From positions 1 to 35,060 of the forward strand of contig NZ_BBCB01000028.1 of NCBI RefSeq assembly GCF_001311825.1: a stretch of DNA of 35,060 nucleotides. Reading direction: 5' to 3'. The number at the start of each line of letters is the position of its first letter. The stretch's first letter is position 1. Both the position numbers and the translations under genes were made by a program. Shown here one piece after another: positions 24,708 through 30,592 of this stretch. Under the pieces are notes generated by a model. That model made no database searches and had not been told where the DNA came from. It saw only the letters and a list, made by a program, of their open reading frames with translations. This DNA comes from Salidesulfovibrio brasiliensis JCM 12178 (GTDB taxonomy: Bacteria; Desulfobacterota; Desulfovibrionia; Desulfovibrionales; Desulfovibrionaceae).

Positions 24708-25213
24708 CAACGCCCCCGCCGCATCTGCTCCGCAAGCTCAAGCGCCCTGCCGCCCACCTGCTTTGCCCAGCGGGAGTCAAGCATTTGTTCCGCGGCCTCG
24801 GCGTAATCCGCGCATCGCAGCGCCTCGCGCATCCTGCGGAACTCCAGCAACCCATGAACGCCCAGATTGAACGCCATGTTCACCAGCACCCACGCCCGCA
24901 CCTGCTCCCCGGCATGAATCAGCAGCGTGAACTCCGGCATGCGCTCGGCAAGCCCATTAATGGCCCCCTCAATGTCGTGCTCCAACAGCACCTCGGCCTC
25001 CTCCTGACTGATGCCCCGGTCATCGAGATTGCGCCCCCAGCCGATGGTCGTTTTCCCGGCGCTGCACAAATACGGCCGCGCCCGGAACCCTTCGTGCCGC
25101 TTGATCTGGTCCACGATTTTCCTGTCAAACTGCATTGTTGAAACCTCCTCACAATGACACGGCGGGTCGAGAATCCACGACCGGCCGCAATGTTTGCACC
25201 TGTAGTGCCCCAT
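24698..25213 (-). CDS. Endolysin (GH24 lysozyme) with cysteine-rich N-terminal extension
   Basis: A phage muramidase that cleaves peptidoglycan. From the ATG at 25213 (171 residues) the first 21 residues contain C6-x-x-C9 and C19-x-C21, a possible zinc ribbon. The lysozyme domain starts near residue 27. Its catalytic triad is E41 (R-H-E-G), C50 and T56 (T-I-G-W-G), the spacing E-8-C-5-T of P1-type enzymes. Two starts are supported: 25213 overlaps the previous stop as TGATG, and an internal ATG at 25135 has a much stronger AGGAGG site and gives a 145-residue plain lysozyme. No signal peptide or SAR segment is visible, so export should need the holin at 22326-22694. Confidence 0.85.
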   Translation of the reverse strand: MGHYRCKHCGRSWILDPPCHCEEVSTMQFDRKIVDQIKRHEGFRARPYLCSAGKTTIGWGRNLDDRGISQEEAEVLLEHDIEGAINGLAERMPEFTLLIHAGEQVRAWVLVNMAFNLGVHGLLEFRRMREALRCADYAEAAEQMLDSRWAKQVGGRALELAEQMRRGRWRK

Positions 25214-25638
25214 CAACTCGCGTCCTGCCGCTGCCACCACTCGGCTTGCCTTTTGGCTTCGCAGTAGCTGATGTCAGGATTGCGCCGCTTGATCTCAAAG
25301 ACCAGCTGCACAACCCGCGCGGAAACCGGATTCTCCGCAGGATGCGGCTTGCTCGCACTCGCGACCCCGCTCGGGAAAATCGGCTTCTGCTGCTGCCTGC
25401 GTTCACGCAACTGGGCGTACGCGGCCCACATGGCCTTGCCGAGGTTGCGCGGCTTGGCCTCCATCCCGCAGATTTCCGTCTGCACGTGCTTCCAGTCGTC
25501 TACAGGAATGCCCTGCACCAGATTCCAGCACGCGTCTTTTACCGCCTTGCTCGGCGGCGCAAGCCCAAACGTGGCGTACACCACATCGATGACTTGCAGG
25601 AACCGGTTCCACCGCCACGTCAATTCCTGACTGTCCAC
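25213..25638 (-). CDS. Probable helicase loader-like replication protein
   Basis: 141 residues, starting at a GTG at 25638 preceded by AAGGAGGACGCT. The helical pattern of residues 5-75 (W-N-R-F-L-Q-V-I-D-V-V-Y, then A-V-K-D-A-C-W-N-L-V-Q-G-I-P-V-D-D-W and K-P-R-N-L-G-K-A-M-W) resembles small phage helicase loader/inhibitor proteins of the G39P/DnaI N-terminal type. The C-terminus (K-R-R-N-P-D-I-S-Y-C-E-A-K-R-Q) is basic. It follows the initiator gene by 13 bp, where phages often encode a loader. The family assignment is tentative. Confidence 0.55.
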   Translation of the reverse strand: MDSQELTWRWNRFLQVIDVVYATFGLAPPSKAVKDACWNLVQGIPVDDWKHVQTEICGMEAKPRNLGKAMWAAYAQLRERRQQQKPIFPSGVASASKPHPAENPVSARVVQLVFEIKRRNPDISYCEAKRQAEWWQRQDAS

Positions 25639-25651
25639 AGCGTCCTCCTTG

Positions 25652-26374
25652 TCAATGTCGCAGCTCTGGCGGCAGCTCATCCGCAGGATCACCCGCGCCA
25701 CCGCCAACCTCGTCCTCCCAGCGTCCCTGATTCAACCACGTCGCAGGGTTCGGGATGTACGTCTGTCCGTCCCTGCCCCGAAAGGCGTCCGCCGCCTTCT
25801 GTGCGCGCAGCGCATCCAACAGCTTCTCGGGTTCCACTTCCTTGCGGGCCTTTTCAAAAGCCCGGTACGCAGCCTTCTTGCCCTTCTTCGCGGGATACTC
25901 ATCCCACCACGCTTCAAACGCGGCAGGGTACCCACCCCCCTTGGGGGGGTTAGGGGAATTAGGATTAGGATTAGGATTAGGATTCAAGGCGTCACCTGTC
26001 GGCACCTGTCGGCAACTGTCGTCAATCGGCGTCAAAATCTCCGCCGGAGGCTCGGGCGTTTTGCGTTTGTGCAGGGATCGTATCCGCTGGTGGTCCTGCC
26101 ACGAGAGGAATACGCCGTACACGCGCCCATGTTGCTCCCAAAACCGGCAAATGCCGCTCTCTTCCAGCTCCCGGTGCCACTTGGCAATGTCGTTCACCCG
26201 TACCTCAGGCCGAAGCGGATAACACCGCCCCTTGACCACCGCAGGCGTCGCCTCAAAGCATCCGTGATCGTCCGGCGCAGGCAGCAAACGATAGAAATGC
26301 CGCTCTGCCGGAGGACTCAGGGCGTTGAGGTTCGGTGACGTCCAGATGGACTCCTTGATGATACGGCCCGGCAT
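25652..26374 (-). CDS. Phage replication initiator (replisome organiser-like)
   Basis: 240 residues from the ATG at 26374, which overlaps the previous stop as TGATG. The N-terminal 110 residues look like a winged-helix replisome organiser: R-I-I-K-E-S-I-W-T-S-P-N-L-N, L-S-P-P-A-E-R-H-F-Y-R-L-L, D-D-H-G-C-F and R-V-N-D-I-A-K-W-H-R-E-L-E-E-S-G. A proline/asparagine linker (N-P repeats, about residues 131-139) leads to a C-terminal W-W-D-E-Y-P-A-K-K-G-K-K-A-A-Y-R-A-F domain with Y-I-P-N-P-A-T-W-L, typical of phage replication proteins that recruit the helicase. DNA repeats inside the gene (25958-26020) suggest it also contains the origin. Confidence 0.75.
   Translation of the reverse strand: MPGRIIKESIWTSPNLNALSPPAERHFYRLLPAPDDHGCFEATPAVVKGRCYPLRPEVRVNDIAKWHRELEESGICRFWEQHGRVYGVFLSWQDHQRIRSLHKRKTPEPPAEILTPIDDSCRQVPTGDALNPNPNPNPNSPNPPKGGGYPAAFEAWWDEYPAKKGKKAAYRAFEKARKEVEPEKLLDALRAQKAADAFRGRDGQTYIPNPATWLNQGRWEDEVGGGAGDPADELPPELRH
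25958..25984 (-). repeat. ATTAGG hexanucleotide tandem repeat
   Basis: Four perfect tandem copies of ATTAGG on the plus strand (25958-25981) plus a partial fifth. They encode the N-P repeat linker of the initiator. The segment is more AT-rich than the rest of the gene and could serve as the unwinding element of an origin. Confidence 0.75.
25991..26020. repeat. Three 10-bp direct repeats (candidate origin iterons)
   Basis: GTCACCTGTC, GGCACCTGTC and GGCAACTGTC follow each other without gaps, one helical turn apart. Because 10 is not a multiple of three, each copy encodes different residues, so the similarity is unlikely to be due to protein constraint. Position inside the initiator gene parallels the lambda O gene origin. 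Confidence 0.6.
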
Positions 26375-26952
26375 CAGCCACGCACCGCCTTCACGATCCC
26401 GCGCCACACTGCCCGCCAGAACCCGCCGCCCGAGGGCAAGGCTTCCTCCGCAGGAGCTTTGGCCCGAAACCGCGTCACGTCCTCTTTGTCCCACGCGCAC
26501 ACGTAGCTCATGTCCAGCACGTCGGCATTGCGCTTCACAAGGTCGGCGTGCATGGTCACCAGCATCGGAGGCTTTCCGCTCCGGGCAGCCTCCACAAGAT
26601 CACTCGCGGCCCGCTGCAGGTCGGCGCACGCCGTAGGCACGGTAACGACCCCCGGCCCCGGCTCCAGATACGCGCGCACCGGCAGCCCCGCCGCAAACAG
26701 CTCTCCGGCAATCAGCTTGAGCGCTGCCACAGCCAAATCAGGCCGCCGCGCCTCATGAAGTTTCAGGCACAGCGCCAGCACATGCGCCAGCGGTCCGTTC
26801 TGCGCCTCTTCCACGCCGGGCAGCCTCGCCCAGCGATACGCCTGCTTCTGGGTCTTCTTCCCGCAGAGATTCCCCACGAGATTTGCCCCCAAAACGTCGT
26901 TCGCCATCCCCTGCCACTCATGCGCGGCAGCAGGTACGGTCTTTTCAGCCAT
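26374..26952 (-). CDS. Early operon protein of unknown function
   Basis: 192 residues from the ATG at 26952 (GAGGG upstream). The first half is helical with K-K-T-Q-K-Q-A-Y-R-W-A-R and L-A-H-V-L-A-L-C-L-K-L-H-E, recalling phage CII/CP76-type or other regulatory proteins, but no clear helix-turn-helix is seen. A middle V-T-V-P-T-A-C-A-D-L and a C-terminal basic segment with W-R-A-V-W-R-G-I-V-K follow. It is the second gene after the Cro-like regulator and is coupled to the initiator, so an early regulatory or replication role is likely. Confidence 0.5.
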   Translation of the reverse strand: MAEKTVPAAAHEWQGMANDVLGANLVGNLCGKKTQKQAYRWARLPGVEEAQNGPLAHVLALCLKLHEARRPDLAVAALKLIAGELFAAGLPVRAYLEPGPGVVTVPTACADLQRAASDLVEAARSGKPPMLVTMHADLVKRNADVLDMSYVCAWDKEDVTRFRAKAPAEEALPSGGGFWRAVWRGIVKAVRG

Positions 26953-26995
26953 CGTCTTTACCCTCACGGTTTGCGAACACCGTGCGGCATACTCG

Positions 26996-27196
26996 TTATG
27001 CCGCACGGCCTCCGTCGTTCTGGTCCGCCTCTTCGGAGAGCAACCGCAGCGCCAGCTTTCTGGCCATGTCAGAGAATTCGCCGCGCTCACGCACCCGGCG
27101 ATACGACCGGGCCGAGCTGTACCCCAGCTTCAGCGCCACATGCGTGTGTGTACCGAAGCGAACCCGCAACGCTTCAAAAAGTTCGGTATCAGTCAT
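26996..27196 (-). CDS. Cro-like regulator
   Basis: 66 residues. L-F-E-A-L-R-V-R-F-G-T-H-T-H-V-A-L-K-L-G-Y-S-S-A-R-S-Y-R-R-V-R is a compact helix-turn-helix of the Cro/XRE kind, and the rest is a short helical tail. It is the first gene of the early operon. Its promoter and operator (27203-27232) lie directly upstream, divergent from the repressor at 27265. This is the position and size of a Cro protein. Confidence 0.7.
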   Translation of the reverse strand: MTDTELFEALRVRFGTHTHVALKLGYSSARSYRRVRERGEFSDMARKLALRLLSEEADQNDGGRAA

Positions 27197-27202
27197 GACG
27201 GC

Positions 27203-27232
27203 ATTCTAGGTCGCTTTGACCTAGCAAGTCAA
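27203..27232 (-). promoter_or_regulatory. Early promoter (PR-like) with overlapping operator
   Basis: On the minus strand -35 TTGACT (27227-27232) and -10 TAGAAT (27203-27208) are separated by 18 bp. The spacer carries a palindromic operator which reads CTAGGTCAAAGCGACCTAG (27206-27224). It would drive the Cro-like gene and early operon and be shut off by the divergent repressor. Confidence 0.7.
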
Positions 27233-27264
27233 GGACATCAAAACCGTGGACAGGTAAGAACGAA

Positions 27265-27588
27265 ATGAACCATGTATTAATCATGGCAAATGGTGAGCAA
27301 GCAGCAGGACTTACGCTTGAGCGAATCCTTATGGACAGGATCGCCAGAGAGCAGGACAAGCTTGAGCTTTCGGACAAGAAGCTCGGCGACATTGCCTTCA
27401 GCTTCCTGAGCGACACCCAAAAGAAGGTAAACAACCTGAAGCACGGCCGCCGCCGCCTGACCATGAGCGACTACTACCAGCTCTGCCGCGCTTTAAACCT
27501 ACAGGCGGACCGAATAATGAGCCGCGCACTTGACGAACTGGACGAAGAACTCAGCCAGCACCCAAACAACAAGGCCGCTGCTGGTTAG
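27265..27588 (+). CDS. Prophage repressor (CI-like, HTH)
   Basis: 107 residues, divergent from the Cro-like gene with the operator between. The N-terminal helices lead to an XRE-type motif (L-S-D-K-K-L-G-D-I-A-F, then T-Q-K-K-V-N-N-L-K-H-G-R-R-R-L-T) and L-C-R-A-L-N-L. It has no C-terminal LexA-type peptidase domain, so it is not expected to self-cleave with RecA, and induction would need another route. An in-frame ATG at 27283 is an alternative start; the first has AGGTAAG upstream. A strong terminator follows at 27661-27683. It probably maintains lysogeny by binding the operators at 27206-27224 and 28782-28800. Confidence 0.72.
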   Translation: MNHVLIMANGEQAAGLTLERILMDRIAREQDKLELSDKKLGDIAFSFLSDTQKKVNNLKHGRRRLTMSDYYQLCRALNLQADRIMSRALDELDEELSQHPNNKAAAG

Positions 27589-27660
27589 AAGACATGGCGA
27601 TCTACAGAGGCAGCGGCGGCGCATCACCGAACACACCGCCTTATGACCCCAAAAAACACC

Positions 27661-27683
27661 ACTGGCTCAAGCCAGTTTTTTTT
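27661..27683 (+). terminator. Rho-independent terminator after repressor gene
   Basis: ACTGGCT (27661-27667) and AGCCAGT (27670-27676) form a tight hairpin followed by a run of eight T residues (27676-27683). It is a textbook plus-strand terminator and separates the repressor transcript from the next gene. Confidence 0.85.
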
Positions 27684-27730
27684 GACTGACGAGATAGGGA
27701 GTACGAATTGAATTCATCTGGAGAATAACT

Positions 27731-28018
27731 ATGGGTTGGTTATCAAACAAAATTCTTCGGCTAAGTGTTAATAGTCAACGCAAGGAAATGACCATCTTCG
27801 TAGACACCCTGCGTGGAATGGACCCCGATGAAATCGCGATCGGGCTGGCGTTTGCCACAAACTTCCGCAATACCATCGACCTAACCCTGCCTTCCAACCT
27901 CAGCCTTTTGGACCCATTCGCTCTTGTTGAAGCCTACCCAACAATTACATACGAAAATGCCAACGGCATAAAAAAAGCTACAAAAAAAATGGACTCTACC
28001 ATCAGGCAGCCGGTGTAA
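27731..28018 (+). CDS. Conserved phage protein, N-terminal part (frameshifted)
   Basis: 95 residues in this frame. GGAG lies just before the ATG. The sequence M-G-W-L-S-N-K, E-I-A-I-G-L-A-F-A-T-N-F-R, L-L-D-P-F-A-L-V-E-A-Y-P belongs to a widespread family of small phage proteins of unknown function. In homologues the chain continues as A-A-G-x-M-V-W-x-H-T-L-R-A. Here that continuation is in the -1 frame after an A8 run at 27982-27989, and this frame instead ends at 28018. Either an A was lost, or the run directs ribosomal or transcriptional slippage. The function of the family is unknown. Confidence 0.7.
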   Translation: MGWLSNKILRLSVNSQRKEMTIFVDTLRGMDPDEIAIGLAFATNFRNTIDLTLPSNLSLLDPFALVEAYPTITYENANGIKKATKKMDSTIRQPV

Positions 28019-28407
28019 TGGTCTGGCAACACACTCTCAGAGCCGCACTCACTCCGGAGCTACGCCACCTAGCCCGCACAATGTGGCAGGAACTCTCCAG
28101 AGCCATGACATCACCCACAATGCTCAGGGCGGCAATGACCATCAAATTGATGGGCATCCCACTCACGCTTGATGTCAACGACTATGACGTTTTCCCGAAG
28201 GATTCGAACCGCAACAGACACCGGACACCATTCGGTTCTAGCCAGCATTTCAGCGGCAATGCTTCATCGCATACTTCTCACTCTTACCGCCCTGCTGCTC
28301 GTCACTCCTCCTGCCCACGCAGGCCAAGCAGCCAGATACGTCCGCACCATCGACGGCGACACCATCATAGTCAACATTCAAGGCTGGCCGGAGATTATCG
28401 GTCATGA
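28018..28407 (+). CDS. Conserved phage protein, C-terminal part (frameshifted)
   Basis: The open frame continues the protein at 27731-28018. M-V-W-Q-H-T-L-R-A-A-L-T-P-E-L-R-H-L-A-R-T-M-W is the well-conserved centre of the family, and coding sense extends upstream of this ATG to the A8 run (H-Q-A-A-G-V directly before). The ATG overlaps the previous stop as TAATG, so reinitiation could also give a separate C-terminal product. The last 50 or so residues overlap the nuclease gene in another frame and look non-native (histidine/arginine-rich). The real end may lie near the P-K-D-S-N segment, about 28200. Confidence 0.6.
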   Translation: MVWQHTLRAALTPELRHLARTMWQELSRAMTSPTMLRAAMTIKLMGIPLTLDVNDYDVFPKDSNRNRHRTPFGSSQHFSGNASSHTSHSYRPAARHSSCPRRPSSQIRPHHRRRHHHSQHSRLAGDYRS

Positions 28408-28651
28408 AATCCCCATCCGTCTGGCAGCGTGCGACACTCCGGAACTAAACGACCCCGACCCCGAAATCAGGCAAACCGCTCAGAAGGCCGCCAACTTCAC
28501 GCGTGCAACACTGGAATCCGCAGAAACTCTTGAATTGAGAGATATGCAGCGAGGCAAATACTTTAGAATTGTGTGCCGCGTCATTGTGGACGGGAAAGAC
28601 CTTTCTTCAACCCTTATTTACAAACAACTGGCAACCCCTCTCCCCAATTAA
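28259..28651 (+). CDS. Secreted thermonuclease-like (SNase) protein
   Basis: 130 residues from the ATG at 28259. A signal peptide covers residues 1-21 (L-L-T-L-T-A-L-L-L-V, cleavage after A-H-A). The mature part has the staphylococcal-nuclease fold pattern: V-R-T-I-D-G-D-T-I, then I-R-L-A-A-C-D-T-P-E-L with the likely catalytic R54 and E62, and Y-F-R-I-V-C-R-V-I-V-D-G-K-D-L with R103. The catalytic set appears intact, so a calcium-dependent nuclease in the periplasm is likely. It could degrade incoming DNA of competing phages, but that is inference. The ribosome-binding site is weak. Confidence 0.78.
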   Translation: MLHRILLTLTALLLVTPPAHAGQAARYVRTIDGDTIIVNIQGWPEIIGHEIPIRLAACDTPELNDPDPEIRQTAQKAANFTRATLESAETLELRDMQRGKYFRIVCRVIVDGKDLSSTLIYKQLATPLPN

Positions 28652-28713
28652 GACCACACACCCCATCCTTGCCGACCCTAACTAATTGCCTGCTCTGGCA
28701 ACCTTTTCACCAA

Positions 28714-28737
28714 TTTTGGCCAGAGTTCTGGCCAAAA
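28714..28737. repeat. 24-bp near-perfect palindrome
   Basis: TTTTGGCCAGA (28714-28724) and its exact complement TCTGGCCAAAA (28727-28737) are separated by two bases. No T run follows on either strand, so a protein-binding site is more likely than a terminator. It lies between the nuclease gene and the PL-like promoter. Confidence 0.5.
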
Positions 28738-28774
28738 CACATCCTTGCTAAGGTCATTTAATCCTAGTTTTGTG

Positions 28775-28803
28775 TTGACAGCTAGGTCATAGCGACCTAG
28801 CAT
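28775..28803 (+). promoter_or_regulatory. PL-like promoter with overlapping operator
   Basis: TTGACA (28775-28780) and TAGCAT (28798-28803) are 17 bp apart. The spacer carries CTAGGTCATAGCGACCTAG (28782-28800), which differs at one base from the operator in the early promoter. It points rightward toward the small plus-strand genes beginning at 29442, crossing the lipoprotein gene as antisense. Confidence 0.65.
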
Positions 28804-28898
28804 TAAGCATAGGTCAGCACAAAACCGGCGCGGCAAGGACGCCCGCAAATTTGCGTACCACTCCGGCTTCGGCTGGAACGCCCGCTCAATATGCGGCG

Positions 28899-29267
28899 TC
28901 ACAGGCTCTTTGACATATCTGGATTACTGGATGGGACTGCGTCGGGGTTGCAGTGTTTCTTAAAAGCCGTTGCATCCCCCCGATCAGCGGCGGCTTTGAA
29001 ATCTTTGCAAGCGCTCTCTTTGCTACCTGCTTTCCACAGCAGCAAGCCGTGTCCGATGTATGGACCGGGTTCTGAGGGATACGACTCTACAACAGACATG
29101 CAGGTGCCGAGATGGAACCGCAAGTTTTCTTTGTCAGCCGTGTCTTCAGTTGGGTCATAAAGCAACGCCATGTCTTGGCACACGTCAATCTGCTCCTGCT
29201 TACTCGCACACCCGGCCAGCAATCCGAGCGCGAGCAGAAGAAGCACTGCCTGAGAAAATCGTTTCAT
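28899..29267 (-). CDS. Prophage lipoprotein
   Basis: 122 residues. The signal is typical of a lipoprotein: K-R at the start, L-L-L-L-A-L-G-L-L-A-G-C with the lipidated cysteine at residue 20, and C-A-S-K after it. The mature part has four cysteines and a Y-I-G-H-G-L-L-L-W-K-A-G-S-K-E-S-A-C-K-D-F segment that resembles a Sel1/TPR-like repeat. It is likely anchored in a membrane, either changing the cell surface or acting as superinfection exclusion factor. GGAGTGACC precedes the ATG. It is on the minus strand amid plus-strand genes, as morons often are. Confidence 0.75.
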   Translation of the reverse strand: MKRFSQAVLLLLALGLLAGCASKQEQIDVCQDMALLYDPTEDTADKENLRFHLGTCMSVVESYPSEPGPYIGHGLLLWKAGSKESACKDFKAAADRGDATAFKKHCNPDAVPSSNPDMSKSL

Positions 29268-29441
29268 AGGTCACTCCTTTCAAATCCCGATATCAGGAAA
29301 CAGGAACCAAAGTAAAGGGTTGCCGTTTCTGGTCTTCTCCGCACCCTGCCCAGTGCGGGGAAGCCGACGCACTCCTTCCCTGCGGGCCGGGCCTCCCATA
29401 CCCGGCCCCACCAGAAGCGACAACCAACAACGGAGGAAGCC
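29268..29441. other. Intergenic region between lipoprotein and small-gene array
   Basis: Contains the lipoprotein start signals on one side and a GC-rich stretch with short inverted repeats (around 29340-29365 and 29380-29410) on the other. No gene or clear promoter is seen. Confidence 0.35.
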
Positions 29442-29678
29442 ATGCCCACATGCAAGCACAAGCCGTGTGCAGTTCTCCCCGCCTTTAAGGGGGAAATCGG
29501 CACGCCGAAAATATCCTTCTACCCCGCCCAACTCTGGGACGGTCCGGAAGGGCGCTGGCGCATCATGATCGGTGACCGCTGGGTCAGGCGTCAGGGCGAG
29601 TCCAGAAGCTTTTTCACGCTCGATGGCGTCACGTCCCTTGTTATGGACACCTGCGTTCCGGCCTTGGTCTGCCGGTAG
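29442..29678 (+). CDS. Small cysteine-containing protein, unknown function
   Basis: 78 residues with GGAGG 6 bp before the ATG, a strong site. The N-terminus M-P-T-C-K-H-K-P-C-A carries a close cysteine pair, and the middle has R-W-R-I-M-I-G-D-R-W-V. I do not recognise a family. It is the first gene of a run of small plus-strand genes that could be driven by the promoter at 28775-28803. The C-terminus may be wrong if there is a frameshift, as the following gene begins soon after in another frame. Confidence 0.5.
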   Translation: MPTCKHKPCAVLPAFKGEIGTPKISFYPAQLWDGPEGRWRIMIGDRWVRRQGESRSFFTLDGVTSLVMDTCVPALVCR

Positions 29679-29719
29679 AGCAGCCGGGCATCCTTCCTGA
29701 CACGAAAAAGGCCACGCCC

Positions 29720-29884
29720 GTGACGTTCGTTCCGCAGGACCCCGGCGAGCCGCTGCTCAATACGTGGACGCGCACCGAGCCTTTCAAGGATCAGCACGGC
29801 GAATGGCGGGTATGGGTGTTCCACAAACAAAACCCGGTCCTGCTGGACGATCTGGTCCCGCGCGAAGACCGCCGCGCAGCCTGA
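29720..29884 (+). CDS. Small hypothetical protein (GTG start)
   Basis: 54 residues in a frame distinct from the preceding gene. The sequence V-T-F-V-P-Q-D-P-G-E-P-L-L-N-T-W and W-R-V-W-V-F-H-K-Q-N-P-V-L-L-D-D-L-V-P-R looks like a real folded protein rather than a shadow. No ATG is available; the GTG at 29720 is the most likely start, with a weak AAGG upstream. Function unknown. Confidence 0.4.
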   Translation: MTFVPQDPGEPLLNTWTRTEPFKDQHGEWRVWVFHKQNPVLLDDLVPREDRRAA

Positions 29885-30114
29885 CAAATTTCCGGCCCCG
29901 CTTGGCCGGACCTCCATGGCAAGCGGTTAAACCTGTGTCCTCACCCACTCCCGGCGGGAAGCGGCCCGCCGGGACACGACAAATTTCCGCACCGTGCGGA
30001 CCGGGCCCGTCCGCCCTATAACCGGCAAAACCAAATCGTGTGGTTTAGTATTCCAAAGCCTCGGCCCCGACAGGGGGACGGCCCTGCCGAGGCGGCGGAT
30101 GATGAGAGGTTAGA
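29885..30114. other. Non-coding stretch with strong hairpins
   Basis: No gene is seen. A 12-bp direct repeat GACAAATTTCCG (29883-29894 and 29978-29989) is followed each time by GC-rich inverted repeats. A perfect 10-bp inverted repeat, TCCCGGCGGG/CCCGCCGGGA, lies at 29949-29974. A GCCTCGG...CCGAGGC pair lies near 30058-30093. The cluster may be a structured leader or small RNA. Confidence 0.45.
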
Positions 30115-30312
30115 ATGGACCATTTTTGCTCTGTAGCAATTGCGATAGCCCACGGTGCCCTGCTCGGCCTGATAGCGGGCGTGGCCGCCATGTCCTCCGG
30201 CGCTGACTTCTGCCCTTGGTTCGGATGGACCGCAGCCATGGACGCTGGCCTGATCCTGTTCAACATGTATGCGCCCGGCGCGCCCGATGGAGGGACAGTG
30301 GGCAATGACTGA
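30115..30312 (+). CDS. Small membrane protein
   Basis: 65 residues with GAGAGG before the ATG. A hydrophobic segment (A-I-A-I-A-H-G-A-L-L-G-L-I-A-G-V-A-A-M) covers residues 8-26, and a second weaker one (A-A-M-D-A-G-L-I-L-F-N-M-Y) covers 40-52. It is likely an inner-membrane protein with two spans. The stop lies 8 bp inside the next gene, indicating coupling. Function unknown; superinfection exclusion is one option. Confidence 0.55.
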   Translation: MDHFCSVAIAIAHGALLGLIAGVAAMSSGADFCPWFGWTAAMDAGLILFNMYAPGAPDGGTVGND

Positions 30313-30568
30313 TTTCAAGCCGTTTTCAATCACCGTTGATTTCCAATCCAAAGAGGAAGCCTTTGCAATGCTGGCCGTCTGCTACCGCATTGCGGGACTT
30401 GAAACACAGACTCACCGAAAGTTTTTCAACACCGACGATGGGCCTTGTCTCGGCCAGCGGGTTGAGGAGGCTTTGTCCGAGCAGGGCATTGAAGTGAAAC
30501 ACACTTCCAACTTCGATGAAGTTGCAGAAATGGCCTACGGCAAAATCACGTTTCGGAAAACGAATTGA
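30305..30568 (+). CDS. Small hypothetical protein
   Basis: 87 residues from the ATG at 30305, which overlaps the previous gene (ATGACTGA). The sequence F-K-P-F-S-I-T-V-D-F-Q-S-K-E-E-A-F-A-M-L-A-V-C-Y-R-I-A suggests a small alpha/beta protein; the C-terminus ends in M-A-Y-G-K-I-T-F-R-K. No family recognised. It shares the array of small plus-strand genes. Confidence 0.55.
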   Translation: MTDFKPFSITVDFQSKEEAFAMLAVCYRIAGLETQTHRKFFNTDDGPCLGQRVEEALSEQGIEVKHTSNFDEVAEMAYGKITFRKTN

Positions 30569-30592
30569 TAGGCAGTTGATGATGGAATCGGA

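Noticed and set aside
25958..25984. ATTAGG repeats as telomere-like ends or a phase-variable switch
   Set aside because: Copies are internal and few; gain or loss keeps the reading frame, so on/off switching is not possible. An origin element is the better reading.
27594..27689. 31-codon plus-strand frame after the repressor
   Set aside because: It runs through the terminator hairpin and has no ribosome-binding site.
28678..28902. 74-codon minus-strand frame over the PL-like promoter
   Set aside because: No ribosome-binding site, covers the palindrome and operator, and the peptide has no convincing fold or family pattern.
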